NCBI RefSeq assembly: GCF_012641335.1
Contig: NZ_JABAID010000006.1
Location: 1-64,000 of the forward strand
Length of the DNA stretch: 64,000 bases
From: Novosphingobium sp. ERN07
GTDB taxonomy: Bacteria > Pseudomonadota > Alphaproteobacteria > Sphingomonadales > Sphingomonadaceae
Direction: 5' to 3'
Below the pieces are notes generated by a model. It did no database searches. It had not been told where the DNA came from and saw nothing but the letters and a program-made list of their open reading frames with translations. Below are positions 1 to 8,379 of the stretch, piece after piece (the first letter of the stretch is position 1; every line of letters begins with the position of its first letter). A program made the position numbers and the translations under genes.

Positions 1-50
1 TTTTTAATCCCGTCGACGTGTTCGAAGCGTACCAAACGCTTAACCGTTGA

Positions 51-1757
51 TCACGGTGATACGCGAACCCGCTTCACGCCAATTTGTCCACGCCACCTAA
101 GCGCCTTGTTGAGCGCAGAACTGACGAGCGTAAGATTGCCGATGCCTTGCACTTTCCAGTTGCGGTCATCGCGGGTCGTGGCTGGATCGGTTAGGGGCCA
201 GTGCGCGTCCCACGTTTGCGGCATGATGTGTTCGATCTCCAGCTTGTCGAAGTTGAAGGTCAGCACTGGTTCGGACTTCAGGGCTTGCGCCTGATAGTGT
301 TCTTCAATCGCCCGCAGAACCATAAGCACGCGATTGCGCCGAAGATTGCCGTAGAACTTTTTGTTCAGCCAATCGGTGCGGAAGGTATCATCGCTGGGCC
401 ACCTGTCCGGCCCGTCGGGCGTAGCGGACAAGGCGGCGAACAGGGCGGGGGCGGCAGGACTATCGGCAGGTAGCATGGCAACTTTCTCGACGAGCGAGAG
501 CGCCAGCGTGCCATAGCCTCTGGTCTGCATTCCGCAGACCGTCCTGCGAACAAGATAGCTCTCAAGGATTTGGCCGCACAGATCGCAGTCGGCTCCGGTT
601 GAGCCGGGCCTGCCCATGATCGTCAAGAGAAGTGGATGGAAAACAATGACGTCCAGCACCTTCAGACGCCGCAGGAAGGTATCGAAACGAGTTGTGCCCG
701 ACGGGGCGTCGATCTCTCGGTATCGTTGCGCGTCAGCCGCAATGCCCATCATCAGAGCCGGGACGTTGATCTTACCATCATCATTCCGCTCACCACCCGT
801 GCCGACATAGTCCAAAAAGCGGTCATAGAGGTGCTTGGCCGAGATTGGTTCGCGAACATGTCGCGTCAGCCAGTTCAGGAGGAATGTGTCAACGCGAGCA
901 CGCGCTGCGTGCCCGGTTCCGACGTTTGCGCGCCAGTAATCGCTATCGCTATCGAACTGCCGCCAATGCGAGGTGTATAGTGATGCAGTATCCAGCCCTT
1001 GCCTCGTGCCCTCCCAAAGCAGCCAGTTCTTGATGAGGTCCGCTGGCAGTAGCGGAGTGCCGTGGGCGTTCAACGTCTCGAAGATCGCCTGCGGTTCGTC
1101 ATTTACGTCGAGGTCCAGCACGATCAGGCGAAGGTGATCCTTGAGTGCGCTTGCCAGAGCCTTGGCCCGGTCACCGTGGCGATCAATGTTCAGCCATGCC
1201 GCGAACTCGCTGCGGAAGAAGGCATAAGCGTGAGCCATTCGAGTATGCGGCTGCGAAGGACCGTCTGCCGCCTTAGCGTCCATGACATCCCGGAACGGTG
1301 CTCGATCTTCGTTTGTAGGCCAGACCTTGTAGCGTTCTTCATCCTCGGCATAGGCGGGATTGCTGGTCAGAGGCTCGATCTGGCGGGATGCGATGTCCAC
1401 GGCCTTTGTCGCATCCTCATCCCCGGCTACAAGTGGGCGTATTCCTTCCAATGCGTGCTCGGCTGCCTTGAGCACCAACTGGAGCGTGGTCAGACGCTGC
1501 TGTCCGTCGATGACTTCCCGGCGTGGCAGACTGAACGTTGGATTGGGTGTTTGCTCCAGCACCACCGTGCCGAGGAAGTGAGCGGACACCGGATTGCCGT
1601 TAGCGTTTAGCACCCGCTCTGCCGCTGCACGAACATCGTCCCACAGTGGCTCCCATTGATCCTCCCGGCTCCAGACATAGGGCCGCTGGAATAGAGGAAC
1701 GGTATAGCGGGTTTGCTGTGTGAATACGTTCATTACGGAAATGTAGCTGGGCTGCAT
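51..1757 (-). CDS. DUF262/DUF1524 GmrSD-like restriction protein
   Basis: Encodes a 568-aa protein. The N-terminal DUF262 (ParB/Srx-like) domain shows PLFQRPYVW near residue 21 and VIDGQQRLTTLQ near residue 82. FETLNAHGTPL follows in the middle, and a C-terminal DUF1524 His-Me nuclease motif, IEHIMPQTW, lies near residue 507 before GIGNLTLV. Known relatives include GmrSD type IV enzymes that cut modified phage DNA, so a defence role is inferred. The start at 1757 has a GGGAAG ribosome site; an in-frame ATG at 1817 has none. The end looks abnormal: after NLTLVSSALNKAL the family usually continues with an SNxxW...KR segment, whereas here the frame stops after about 15 unrelated residues, so a late frameshift is possible. 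It lies next to a serine recombinase on an apparent island. Confidence 0.85.
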   Translation of the reverse strand: MQPSYISVMNVFTQQTRYTVPLFQRPYVWSREDQWEPLWDDVRAAAERVLNANGNPVSAHFLGTVVLEQTPNPTFSLPRREVIDGQQRLTTLQLVLKAAEHALEGIRPLVAGDEDATKAVDIASRQIEPLTSNPAYAEDEERYKVWPTNEDRAPFRDVMDAKAADGPSQPHTRMAHAYAFFRSEFAAWLNIDRHGDRAKALASALKDHLRLIVLDLDVNDEPQAIFETLNAHGTPLLPADLIKNWLLWEGTRQGLDTASLYTSHWRQFDSDSDYWRANVGTGHAARARVDTFLLNWLTRHVREPISAKHLYDRFLDYVGTGGERNDDGKINVPALMMGIAADAQRYREIDAPSGTTRFDTFLRRLKVLDVIVFHPLLLTIMGRPGSTGADCDLCGQILESYLVRRTVCGMQTRGYGTLALSLVEKVAMLPADSPAAPALFAALSATPDGPDRWPSDDTFRTDWLNKKFYGNLRRNRVLMVLRAIEEHYQAQALKSEPVLTFNFDKLEIEHIMPQTWDAHWPLTDPATTRDDRNWKVQGIGNLTLVSSALNKALRWRGQIGVKRVRVSP

Positions 1758-1932
1758 TTTCTTCCCTGTTCTGTCGCGGCAGAGTTCATGACTGCCGCCG
1801 CCCGACTTATAGCTCATGAGGTCGTTACCAAAGTCGAAAAGACACGAGATTTTTCGTCAATTCTGCAAGGTTTTCCGTGACTTAGCGCATTCTGCTTGGC
1901 ATTGTTTCTTGTAAATAATGCAAGGAAAACAG

Positions 1933-2493
1933 ATGCTTATCGGCTATCGACGCTCATCGACGAGCGATCAGGTTGCGGGCTACGAAGCGCAGGAGGTTCA
2001 GTTGCGTGCAACGGGTTGCACTCGCATCTTCGGCGAGATGACTTCATCGCTGGCGCAGCGCGACCAGCTTGATGCCGCGCTGGAGTTCGTGCGTGAGGAC
2101 GATGTTTTGGTCGTTTGCAAGATCGACCGCCTTGCACGATCCACTACCGACCTTCTGAAAATCGTCGCGATCTTGGAGGCCAAGCGCGTTTCGCTTCGTA
2201 TCCTGGACTTTGGCGGGACCGAAGTTGACACGAAGTCGCCCACCGGGCGGATGCTCCTGACTATGTTCGGTGCGGTCGCCGAATGGGAACTGGCGACAAT
2301 GAGATCGCGCCAAAAGGTAGGAGTTGCCAAGGCGAAGGCCGAGGGGCGCTACCGGGGCAGACAGCCGACCGCCCGTCGCAAGACCGCACAGGTGCAAGAG
2401 CTTCAGGCATCGGGCGCACGCCCCGGCGAGATCGCAGCCCGGCTGGGGATCAGCCGCAGCAGCGTCTATCGCATACTCTCGGAGGCCGCATGA
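1933..2493 (+). CDS. Small serine recombinase (resolvase/invertase family)
   Basis: Encodes 186 aa. The N-terminal catalytic domain begins LIGYRRSSTSDQ, with the presumed nucleophile Ser9, and includes KIDRLARS and the conserved GRMLLTMFGAVAEWE stretch. The C-terminus (EIAARLGISRSSVYRIL) is a helix-turn-helix that would bind the crossover site. Size and order match resolvase/invertase-type recombinases rather than large serine integrases. An in-frame ATG lies at 1918, but AAGGA sits at the right distance only for the ATG at 1933. The stop codon overlaps the next gene's ATG (ATGA), so the three genes from 1933 to 3259 are probably translated as a unit. It may invert or resolve DNA on this island; the target site was not identified. 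Confidence 0.88.
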   Translation: MLIGYRRSSTSDQVAGYEAQEVQLRATGCTRIFGEMTSSLAQRDQLDAALEFVREDDVLVVCKIDRLARSTTDLLKIVAILEAKRVSLRILDFGGTEVDTKSPTGRMLLTMFGAVAEWELATMRSRQKVGVAKAKAEGRYRGRQPTARRKTAQVQELQASGARPGEIAARLGISRSSVYRILSEAA

Positions 2494-2690
2494 CTGACGT
2501 CCTTCGCCGCACTTTTGCGGACATCACCGCTCGCCTAGAGGAAGCTCACTCGCTTGCTGTCGAAGGGCAGAACCGGGACAACACACCTGATATGCATAGG
2601 GTCATCATCGGGCACCTCGTGAATGGCCTCACCGGCCTGCATGGCACTCTGATTGCCATGTCGGCGGAGATCGACAGGCAGGGCGTGTGA
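2490..2690 (+). CDS. Hypothetical 66-aa protein, recombinase operon
   Basis: A small soluble protein starting MTDVLRRTFADITARLEEAH and ending in a predicted helical segment. It overlaps the recombinase stop by four bases (ATGA) at its start and the next gene by four bases (GTGA) at its end, which strongly supports it as a real, coupled gene. No family is recognised. It could be an accessory factor of the recombinase, but that is inference from position only. Confidence 0.65.
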   Translation: MTDVLRRTFADITARLEEAHSLAVEGQNRDNTPDMHRVIIGHLVNGLTGLHGTLIAMSAEIDRQGV

Positions 2691-3259
2691 GCATCTTCGA
2701 CATAGACGCTTACATTGACGCGCTCCCGTCGCACCGCCTGCGAGAGCCGACGAACCCGCCTGCACAGTATCAGGTTTCGCGCTGGCCTCTCCTGAAGCCT
2801 TACGCTGGCTTCAGCGGGATTGAGAGGCGACGCGGGGGCCAGTTGGCGGGGTGGCTACAGGCGGCAGGCTGCATAGCGAAACCATCTCGCTGCGACATAT
2901 GCCGGAGCCGGGATCGCGTAGGCTATCATTCTGCCAGCTACTACCATGTCGGTCGTTACCCGGCCTTGTGTCGCCCCTGCCACTTCGCTGCGCATCGTCG
3001 ATTTTACGAGTGGGATCAATGGAAACGCATCATTGACGCGGCGGCGGTTACAGGCCGGGAGTGGTTTGCCCTCGCGTCTCGGCACCGCATCGACATCGCA
3101 CAGCACTTGCGAAACCTTTGGGGATGGCAGGCCGCAAACATCGAAAGGTCGCCGATCTCACCGTTGCCAGACGCAATCGTCGTGATGTTGCCGGATAACA
3201 TGCTGCCCCACCCTAAGCTGTCACTTGCCGATGATGGGCAGCCGTTTGCCGGATTTTAG
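2687..3259 (+). CDS. HNH-like zinc-motif hypothetical protein
   Basis: Encodes 190 aa from a GTG start that overlaps the previous stop. The central part carries CDIC (about residue 70) and, some 25 residues on, CRPCHFAAHRRF, with histidines between (YHSASYYHVGRY). This is the arrangement of a zinc-bound HNH/His-Me finger, although the canonical catalytic HNH order is not clear. The N-terminus (GIERRRGGQLAGWLQAAGC) resembles small DNA-associated proteins on mobile elements. Third gene of the recombinase cluster. Function is unproven; nuclease activity is possible. Confidence 0.7.
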   Translation: MSIFDIDAYIDALPSHRLREPTNPPAQYQVSRWPLLKPYAGFSGIERRRGGQLAGWLQAAGCIAKPSRCDICRSRDRVGYHSASYYHVGRYPALCRPCHFAAHRRFYEWDQWKRIIDAAAVTGREWFALASRHRIDIAQHLRNLWGWQAANIERSPISPLPDAIVVMLPDNMLPHPKLSLADDGQPFAGF

Positions 3260-3391
3260 GGGGTCGCTTCTAAAGAGGGGAGGGAAAGTCCCGACAGGAG
3301 AAGCAGCATTAGTATAGGGACGCCAAGCGGGCATGTATTTGTCAGGGCACGTCAACGCAGTCGCACTACGCTTCCCGCGTTCTCGCCGGAC

Positions 3392-4705
3392 ATGTGTCCT
3401 ACGATCCGCGACGTTGGCGTGGACCGATGGCAACTGTCTGTAAGAGGCACATGGCGAACACCTGACACGGCAGACGCGATGCAGCCCTACGAGGTCGCCG
3501 AGTTGTTGACCCTTCCCCCGGTGGGTTCTGATTGGTTTAGAAATGCCGAACAGACATCGACAGGCAGAAAGCTAGTCACGCGCTCCAACACTTCCAACAC
3601 GCTTGGGGATATGGAGTTAAGGGTAGAATGCCGTGGCAATCGGCAGCATGAACTGTCGGCTTGGTTGAAGAACGCAAATGCGACGCGCACACTGGCACAT
3701 CTGTTGGCCCAGCACGGTGACGCAGAGAACTTTTTAGATCGCATTCGCAACCTGTCGCCGTTCGACTTCTTTGGGCAATCGTCTCGCCCCATCCCTCGGT
3801 CTTTCGGCAGCGGCGGCGACAACTGGCTTCACGACCCCGACTTAGTGCGCGCTCATCTCGGACCCGACCCGTTTGGGGCATTTCTGCCTGTTTACGTAGC
3901 CCAGCTTCAGCTGTGCGTGGCGTCGATCCTCGCTCCACCCTCTGCCGAGATATTCGTCTGCGAGGGGACTGACATCGTCGTAGTTGATGACGAGGTGTCG
4001 TGCCGTTGGGCATGGGGCGATGTCCGGGTGCCACAGATCGAGATCTATTTCGAGCGGCATCATTCCAGAGCCGTGGGGGCAGTGCGCGCAGCGGCATCAG
4101 CGGCTCTTGCAAGCCTCGACAATGCATTAGCCCGCCGATACGAAACAATGGAAAGCGACTTCGTCGAGCGTGTCGGGGACAGCCTAACAATCGGAACTGT
4201 CCTTAATGACCGCTACCGCCTCAAGACCTACGCCAAAGCCCGGTCGCGGCTTCGGTTCGAGGTGATCCGAACCGGGAAAGGTGACTACGCTAGGTTGAGT
4301 AGACCTGTGCATCCTCAAGACCGCCTTCTTTCAATCATGGAAATGGAGCGTGAAAACTTGCTGACGGCGGCGCGTTGGGGTGTCGTTGGCACTTTTTTCG
4401 AGGAGCATCCTGATCCGCAGACCGACGATGTCGCCCGCTTGTTCGCAAGGATCGCAGAGGCATGTTCGAGACACGGCGTGCTCTTGGAGCCTATCATGGC
4501 GCGCCTGCTTGAAGATGGCGGCTGTCTAGAAAGCGATGAAACGCTTCCCGATGCCCTCATGAGCGACCTTTGCAGGACAGGCATACTGCGCCGTTACGTT
4601 GTCCGGAGGCAGGATCATCGCTTGCCAGACAAACGATATGCTCTGACCCCGGCCTATCGCCATTTGGCGACCGTCATCAGAACGACCTTGGCAGGGATAA
4701 GTTAG
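3392..4705 (+). CDS. Hypothetical 437-aa protein of accessory island
   Basis: A soluble protein of no family I recognise with confidence. The N-terminus (VDRWQLSVRGTW) and a later segment (DMELRVECRGNRQHELSAWL) faintly recall replication-initiator or phage gene II-type proteins, in which a beta strand with RxE precedes EL-rich helices, but catalytic tyrosine or histidine motifs could not be placed. The C-terminal third (LCRTGILRRYVV...LTPAYRHLATVI) reads like a winged-helix domain. Start choice is uncertain: ATG at 3392 has a weak ribosome site and another ATG lies at 3479. It lies between the recombinase cluster and an Xre regulator. Confidence 0.6.
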   Translation: MCPTIRDVGVDRWQLSVRGTWRTPDTADAMQPYEVAELLTLPPVGSDWFRNAEQTSTGRKLVTRSNTSNTLGDMELRVECRGNRQHELSAWLKNANATRTLAHLLAQHGDAENFLDRIRNLSPFDFFGQSSRPIPRSFGSGGDNWLHDPDLVRAHLGPDPFGAFLPVYVAQLQLCVASILAPPSAEIFVCEGTDIVVVDDEVSCRWAWGDVRVPQIEIYFERHHSRAVGAVRAAASAALASLDNALARRYETMESDFVERVGDSLTIGTVLNDRYRLKTYAKARSRLRFEVIRTGKGDYARLSRPVHPQDRLLSIMEMERENLLTAARWGVVGTFFEEHPDPQTDDVARLFARIAEACSRHGVLLEPIMARLLEDGGCLESDETLPDALMSDLCRTGILRRYVVRRQDHRLPDKRYALTPAYRHLATVIRTTLAGIS

Positions 4706-4773
4706 CGCCCTGCGCTAATCGACTTCCTGAAGCTCATTGAGCGAGCCATTCCCACAGTCTTGGCAACTAGTGC

Positions 4774-4980
4774 CTAGTCCAGAAGGTCGCCGGGCTTGAC
4801 CTTCAGCGCCCGCGCCAGCCGTTCGACGATGGAAATGGTCGGATTGCGCGCCGCCCGCTCAAGATCGCTGATGTATGTGCGGTGGATACCGGCATGATCG
4901 GCAAAGGCTTCCTGCGACATCCCGGCCTCTCTACGAAGCCGGGCTAGGTTCTTTGCCAGTCGCTGCTGAATGCCGTCCAT
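4774..4980 (-). CDS. Xre-family transcriptional regulator
   Basis: Encodes 68 aa, essentially one helix-turn-helix: IQQRLAKNLARLRREAGMSQ, then EAFADHAGIHRTYISDLERA, then ARNPTISIVERLARALKV. The recognition helix (HRTYISDLERAARNP) is typical of Cro/CI-type proteins. The start at 4980 begins the domain directly; an upstream in-frame ATG at 5034 would add 18 unrelated residues. Convergent with the 437-aa gene and divergent from the 253-aa membrane gene. It probably represses genes of the island; operators were not identified. Confidence 0.85.
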   Translation of the reverse strand: MDGIQQRLAKNLARLRREAGMSQEAFADHAGIHRTYISDLERAARNPTISIVERLARALKVKPGDLLD

Positions 4981-5123
4981 CGACAAGGTTAGACAAGCGA
5001 TGTCGCCGATCAGTCCACCGACGATCAGTGACAATGAAACTCGTATGTCTCTGATTGTCTACACCGAGCGTTTACCTGCGCCTGCCTATGCTTTCGCAAG
5101 ATCAATGACTTGTGGAGGTTCGA

Positions 5124-5885
5124 GTGAGCGTGGACGGCAAAGTGGCGGAACGGCGCGGGTGGCCGACTTGGGCGAAGGTTACAGCGGGCGTGGGCCTGCT
5201 TTGGGTAGTGTCCGACTTGGTCGGTTGCACCATTGGCTACATGGTGGAGCATACGCCCAAACAACCCGAGAAAGCCGCAGCGGAACGGGTAATGGACAAG
5301 ATCGCCCCGGACACGGTGATACCGATGGATCGCGCCGACTACCGCAAGACCTTCGCGAAGCTCGGCAAGAAGCAGTTCGACAACGCCAATGACCTCATGA
5401 AGTGGGCGGCTGTGGCTGCTGCGGAGAGCGACAAGTGCGATAAGGTCGTCGTGGTCGGCATTTCGGACTACGCGACAGCCAAGGAACTCCAATGGTTCGT
5501 GGATTGCGAAAACAAGGAGCGGTTCCAGATCAGGGAAGCGCAAGCTGTCGCCGTGCGGGCAAAGTTCGCTGCTGCCAATGTCGCAGTCGCAGAACCCAAG
5601 TCCGCGCAGTGGAAGAACTTCAACGAGCGGGTCGCCGTCTCCGACTGCAAATCGCTTGTGCAGAGCGTGATGACAGATCGAGGCTCGTTTGATGCCGCAT
5701 GGACTTGGGACAGTGAGAAGGACGATCAGACCGGGCGCGTGACGATCCAGCAGGACTTCGAGGCCAAGAATGGCTTCGGCGGGACCATCAGCAGCCGATA
5801 CCATTGCGTGATAGACACCAAGATCGGCGGACGCATCGTCAAGCTCAAGGTCAGGGAAGCAGACGGCTGGCGAACGCTGATCTAG
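5124..5885 (+). CDS. Hypothetical single-pass membrane protein
   Basis: Encodes 253 aa from a GTG start preceded by GGAGG at five bases; an in-frame GTG at 5112 overlaps this ribosome site and is less likely. One hydrophobic helix (WAKVTAGVGLLWVVSDLVG, about residues 16-34) anchors the protein. The rest is charged and probably periplasmic, with cysteines at CTIG, SDKCDK, VDCEN, SDCKS and YHCVID that could form disulfides. No family is recognised. Last gene before the native chromosome resumes near obgE. Confidence 0.6.
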   Translation: MSVDGKVAERRGWPTWAKVTAGVGLLWVVSDLVGCTIGYMVEHTPKQPEKAAAERVMDKIAPDTVIPMDRADYRKTFAKLGKKQFDNANDLMKWAAVAAAESDKCDKVVVVGISDYATAKELQWFVDCENKERFQIREAQAVAVRAKFAAANVAVAEPKSAQWKNFNERVAVSDCKSLVQSVMTDRGSFDAAWTWDSEKDDQTGRVTIQQDFEAKNGFGGTISSRYHCVIDTKIGGRIVKLKVREADGWRTLI

Positions 5886-6283
5886 GCCCGGTGGACTACT
5901 GCTGCGCAAGGTGTAGTCTGATTTGGCAACCCCTCAAGTGACGAAAGCCAAATTGAACCGGATTGAGCACCAATCAATGTGGGAGGCGATGGACTGGCTA
6001 ACCGCAGTGAATTGGGCGTCCATTAGCGATTTGGGAGTGGTTGACGGTGTTACACATCCTCGCTACACGCGCCCTCGGTAGAAGCGTTGGAAAGTCCCGG
6101 TTTTCGGCGGTTTTGGGGTGTTTGATGCCGCTCCCCCTCGGCTCCACCAGGTATCATCAGATCGCCTGATCAGGCAGGCGCCTTGCGGTCTGACGTTACA
6201 AGCTCTCCATGAACGGGTAAAAGGCTCGGATCCGGGGCGGCGTGTTGCATTGCTTCGGGCCTGTCAGTGGAACAGTTACCCAG
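5886..6283. other. Intergenic stretch before obgE; possible island edge
   Basis: About 400 bases with no convincing gene. The rplU-rpmA genes that often precede obgE are absent. A segment ending CGGCTCCACCA at about 6153 resembles the 3' end of a tRNA or tmRNA acceptor arm, with a T-loop-like TTTGATGCC before it, but no complete RNA can be folded from it. It could be a remnant attachment site for the island to the left. Confidence 0.25.
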
Positions 6284-7342
6284 ATGCATTTTCTCGATCA
6301 GGCCAAAATCTTCATCCGTTCAGGCCAGGGCGGTCCCGGCGCGGTCAGCTTTCGACGCGAAAAGTACGAAGAGTACGGCGGCCCCAATGGCGGCAACGGC
6401 GGCAAGGGCGGTGACATCATTTTCGAAGCCGTCGCCGGGCTGAACACCCTGATCGACTTCCGTTATGCCCAGCATTTCAAGGCGCAGCGCGGCCACGGCG
6501 GCGCGGGCAGCAATCGCACCGGCGCGGGCGGCGATGATCTTGTGATCAAGGTGCCGGTCGGGACGCAGGTGCTGGACGACGACCGAGAGACGGTGCTGCT
6601 CGATCTCACCGAAGTGGGTCGGCGCGAAGTGCTGCTGCGCGGCGGCGATGGCGGGCGCGGCAACGCTTCGTACAAATCCTCCACCAACCGTGCCCCGCGC
6701 CAGCACGGCCCCGGCTGGCCGGGCGAGGAAATGTACGTGTGGCTGCGGTTGAAGCTGCTGGCCGATACCGGTCTGGTCGGCCTGCCCAACGCAGGCAAAT
6801 CCACGTTCATCAATCAGATCACCAACACCAAGGCCAAAGTGGGCGACTATGCGTTTACCACCTTGCGGCCGCAGCTTGGCGTGGTGCGCCATCGCAATCG
6901 CGAATTCGTGCTGGCCGACATTCCGGGCCTGATCGAAGGTGCGGCAGATGGTGTGGGCATCGGTGATCGCTTTCTGGGCCATATCGAGCGGTGCCGCGTG
7001 TTGATCCACTTGATCGACATCCACAGCGATACCGATCCGGTAGAAGCCATGCACATCGTCGAGGGCGAACTTGAGGCCTATGGCGCAGGTTTGGACGAAA
7101 AGCCGCGCCTGGTTGCGCTGAACAAGATCGATCTTGTCGACAAGGAGCTGGTCAAGGCCTTCAGCAAGGAATTGCTCGAAGCAGGCGCCGACAAGGTTTA
7201 TCCGATTTCCGGCGCCACGGGCAAGGGGATGGATGCGCTGCTGGATGCGGTCCTTGACCATCTTCCGCAGGCGACTGCCACCGAACGCCCCAGCGGGCAG
7301 GTTGAGGACGCCGAAGACGAAAAGCCGTGGTCGCCGATCTAA
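6284..7342 (+). CDS. obgE: GTPase ObgE/CgtA
   Basis: Encodes 352 aa. The N-terminal Obg fold is glycine-rich (GGPNGGNGGKGGD near residue 38; GGRGNASYKSSTNRAPRQ near 125). The GTPase domain carries GLPNAGKSTF (G1), DIPGLIEGAADGVG (G3) and NKIDLVD (G4). ObgE is an essential ribosome-associated GTPase acting in 50S assembly and the stringent response. The start at MHFLDQAKIFI matches the family; the frame is open to a GTG at 6242. The C-terminus is short and acidic (EDAEDEKPWSPI) without a long extra domain. It runs toward the sulfotransferase gene 34 bases away. Confidence 0.97.
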   Translation: MHFLDQAKIFIRSGQGGPGAVSFRREKYEEYGGPNGGNGGKGGDIIFEAVAGLNTLIDFRYAQHFKAQRGHGGAGSNRTGAGGDDLVIKVPVGTQVLDDDRETVLLDLTEVGRREVLLRGGDGGRGNASYKSSTNRAPRQHGPGWPGEEMYVWLRLKLLADTGLVGLPNAGKSTFINQITNTKAKVGDYAFTTLRPQLGVVRHRNREFVLADIPGLIEGAADGVGIGDRFLGHIERCRVLIHLIDIHSDTDPVEAMHIVEGELEAYGAGLDEKPRLVALNKIDLVDKELVKAFSKELLEAGADKVYPISGATGKGMDALLDAVLDHLPQATATERPSGQVEDAEDEKPWSPI

Positions 7343-7376
7343 AAAGTCGGGCTCGTTCGAATGCAGCGAGCTTGCT

Positions 7377-8129
7377 TCAGGCGGCGAAGGCCTCGCATTT
7401 TCCGAGCCAAGCGGTGACTTCGGGCAGGTTGCCGATCTTTCCCGCAAGGCTTACTGGTGCCTGCTTGGCAAAACGAGGCTTTGTGTCGATCGCGCTTAAG
7501 TCAAGACTAAGCAATCGCTCCAGATCAGCCATTACTTCGGCTGAAACACGTCCCTCGGACGTAATCATTGTCTCATAGTCAAACGCCGCGTGGAAGCTAT
7601 ATCCGGCAAAGAATTTTTCGAAGAACCTGTCTTCGCGATAGCAGATCTCAAGGTAATTCTTCAGTTCTGGGATGTCGACATTAACGACCTCTGAGAACGA
7701 AAAAATCTCCGTCGTATGATACGTGCCACTTCTCTCGGCGATCTTTGCAGAGATATAGGTTTCAAGCGGGCTACGCCGCAAGTGAACAATCGGCACTGGC
7801 AGCATGGACAGGATTTGCAGCACCCAAGGTACGTCAAGAAAACTGTGGAATGGGGGGTTGATTGAGGCGAGGCAGTTATACTTGATGTCAATCAGATTGA
7901 TTTGTGACTCGGCCTTCAACTCATCGACAAAATCGGCAAATCGCGCGGGTTGGTCAATAGCTTCGTCGATAGTCGATCCGCGCTCTGTCAGCCAACGACG
8001 AAATGATCGTTCTTCGCACGTCGGATCGAGGACTTCACCACAATATACGATGCCGGGGTGCCGTTCTAGCACCGAAGCCAATGCACCCGTGCCTGAGCGT
8101 TGGCGGGACAAAAGCAGAATGATGCTCAA
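7377..8129 (-). CDS. Sulfotransferase family protein (NodH-like)
   Basis: Encodes 250 aa. The 5'-phosphosulfate loop is visible near the N-terminus (LLSRQRSGTGALASVL), followed by HPGIVYCGEVLDP. The 3'-phosphate element is probably VHLRRSPLETYIS near residue 120. Such enzymes move sulfate from PAPS to glycans or lipids. Base composition appears lower in G+C than obgE and proB, which flank it and which are often direct neighbours in sphingomonads, so acquisition by transfer is likely. The acceptor is unknown. Divergent from proB across 250 bases. Confidence 0.82.
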   Translation of the reverse strand: MSIILLLSRQRSGTGALASVLERHPGIVYCGEVLDPTCEERSFRRWLTERGSTIDEAIDQPARFADFVDELKAESQINLIDIKYNCLASINPPFHSFLDVPWVLQILSMLPVPIVHLRRSPLETYISAKIAERSGTYHTTEIFSFSEVVNVDIPELKNYLEICYREDRFFEKFFAGYSFHAAFDYETMITSEGRVSAEVMADLERLLSLDLSAIDTKPRFAKQAPVSLAGKIGNLPEVTAWLGKCEAFAA

Positions 8130-8379
8130 TATCGCGTATCCTCTGGCTTGCTCTCCAATTGTTTGGCGAGTTTCCTAACTTTCCTTCGGTTCGAACCGGT
8201 CAAAAGTTAGCTTAGAAGCATATATTCGGCTTTGCCTTTCTGCTCCAATCTCGACCCTTCGGACGGTCGACAACTCCACGCTAGCGGTTCTGGCATCTGC
8301 ACGCTGCAAAGACATTCTGCCCCACATATCCGACCGGTAACCCTTCACGCATCGTCACAAATCGCCTAAGCGCCGTGCC

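Noticed and set aside
51..1817. Start of the DUF262 gene at 1817
   Set aside because: No ribosome site there, while GGGAAG precedes the ATG at 1757.
6110..6155. A complete tRNA or tmRNA
   Set aside because: Only an acceptor-like end can be seen; no D-arm, anticodon or pairing 5' strand.
6118..6414. 98-codon frame overlapping the obgE start
   Set aside because: No ribosome site, no homology, and it overlaps the Obg domain in another frame.
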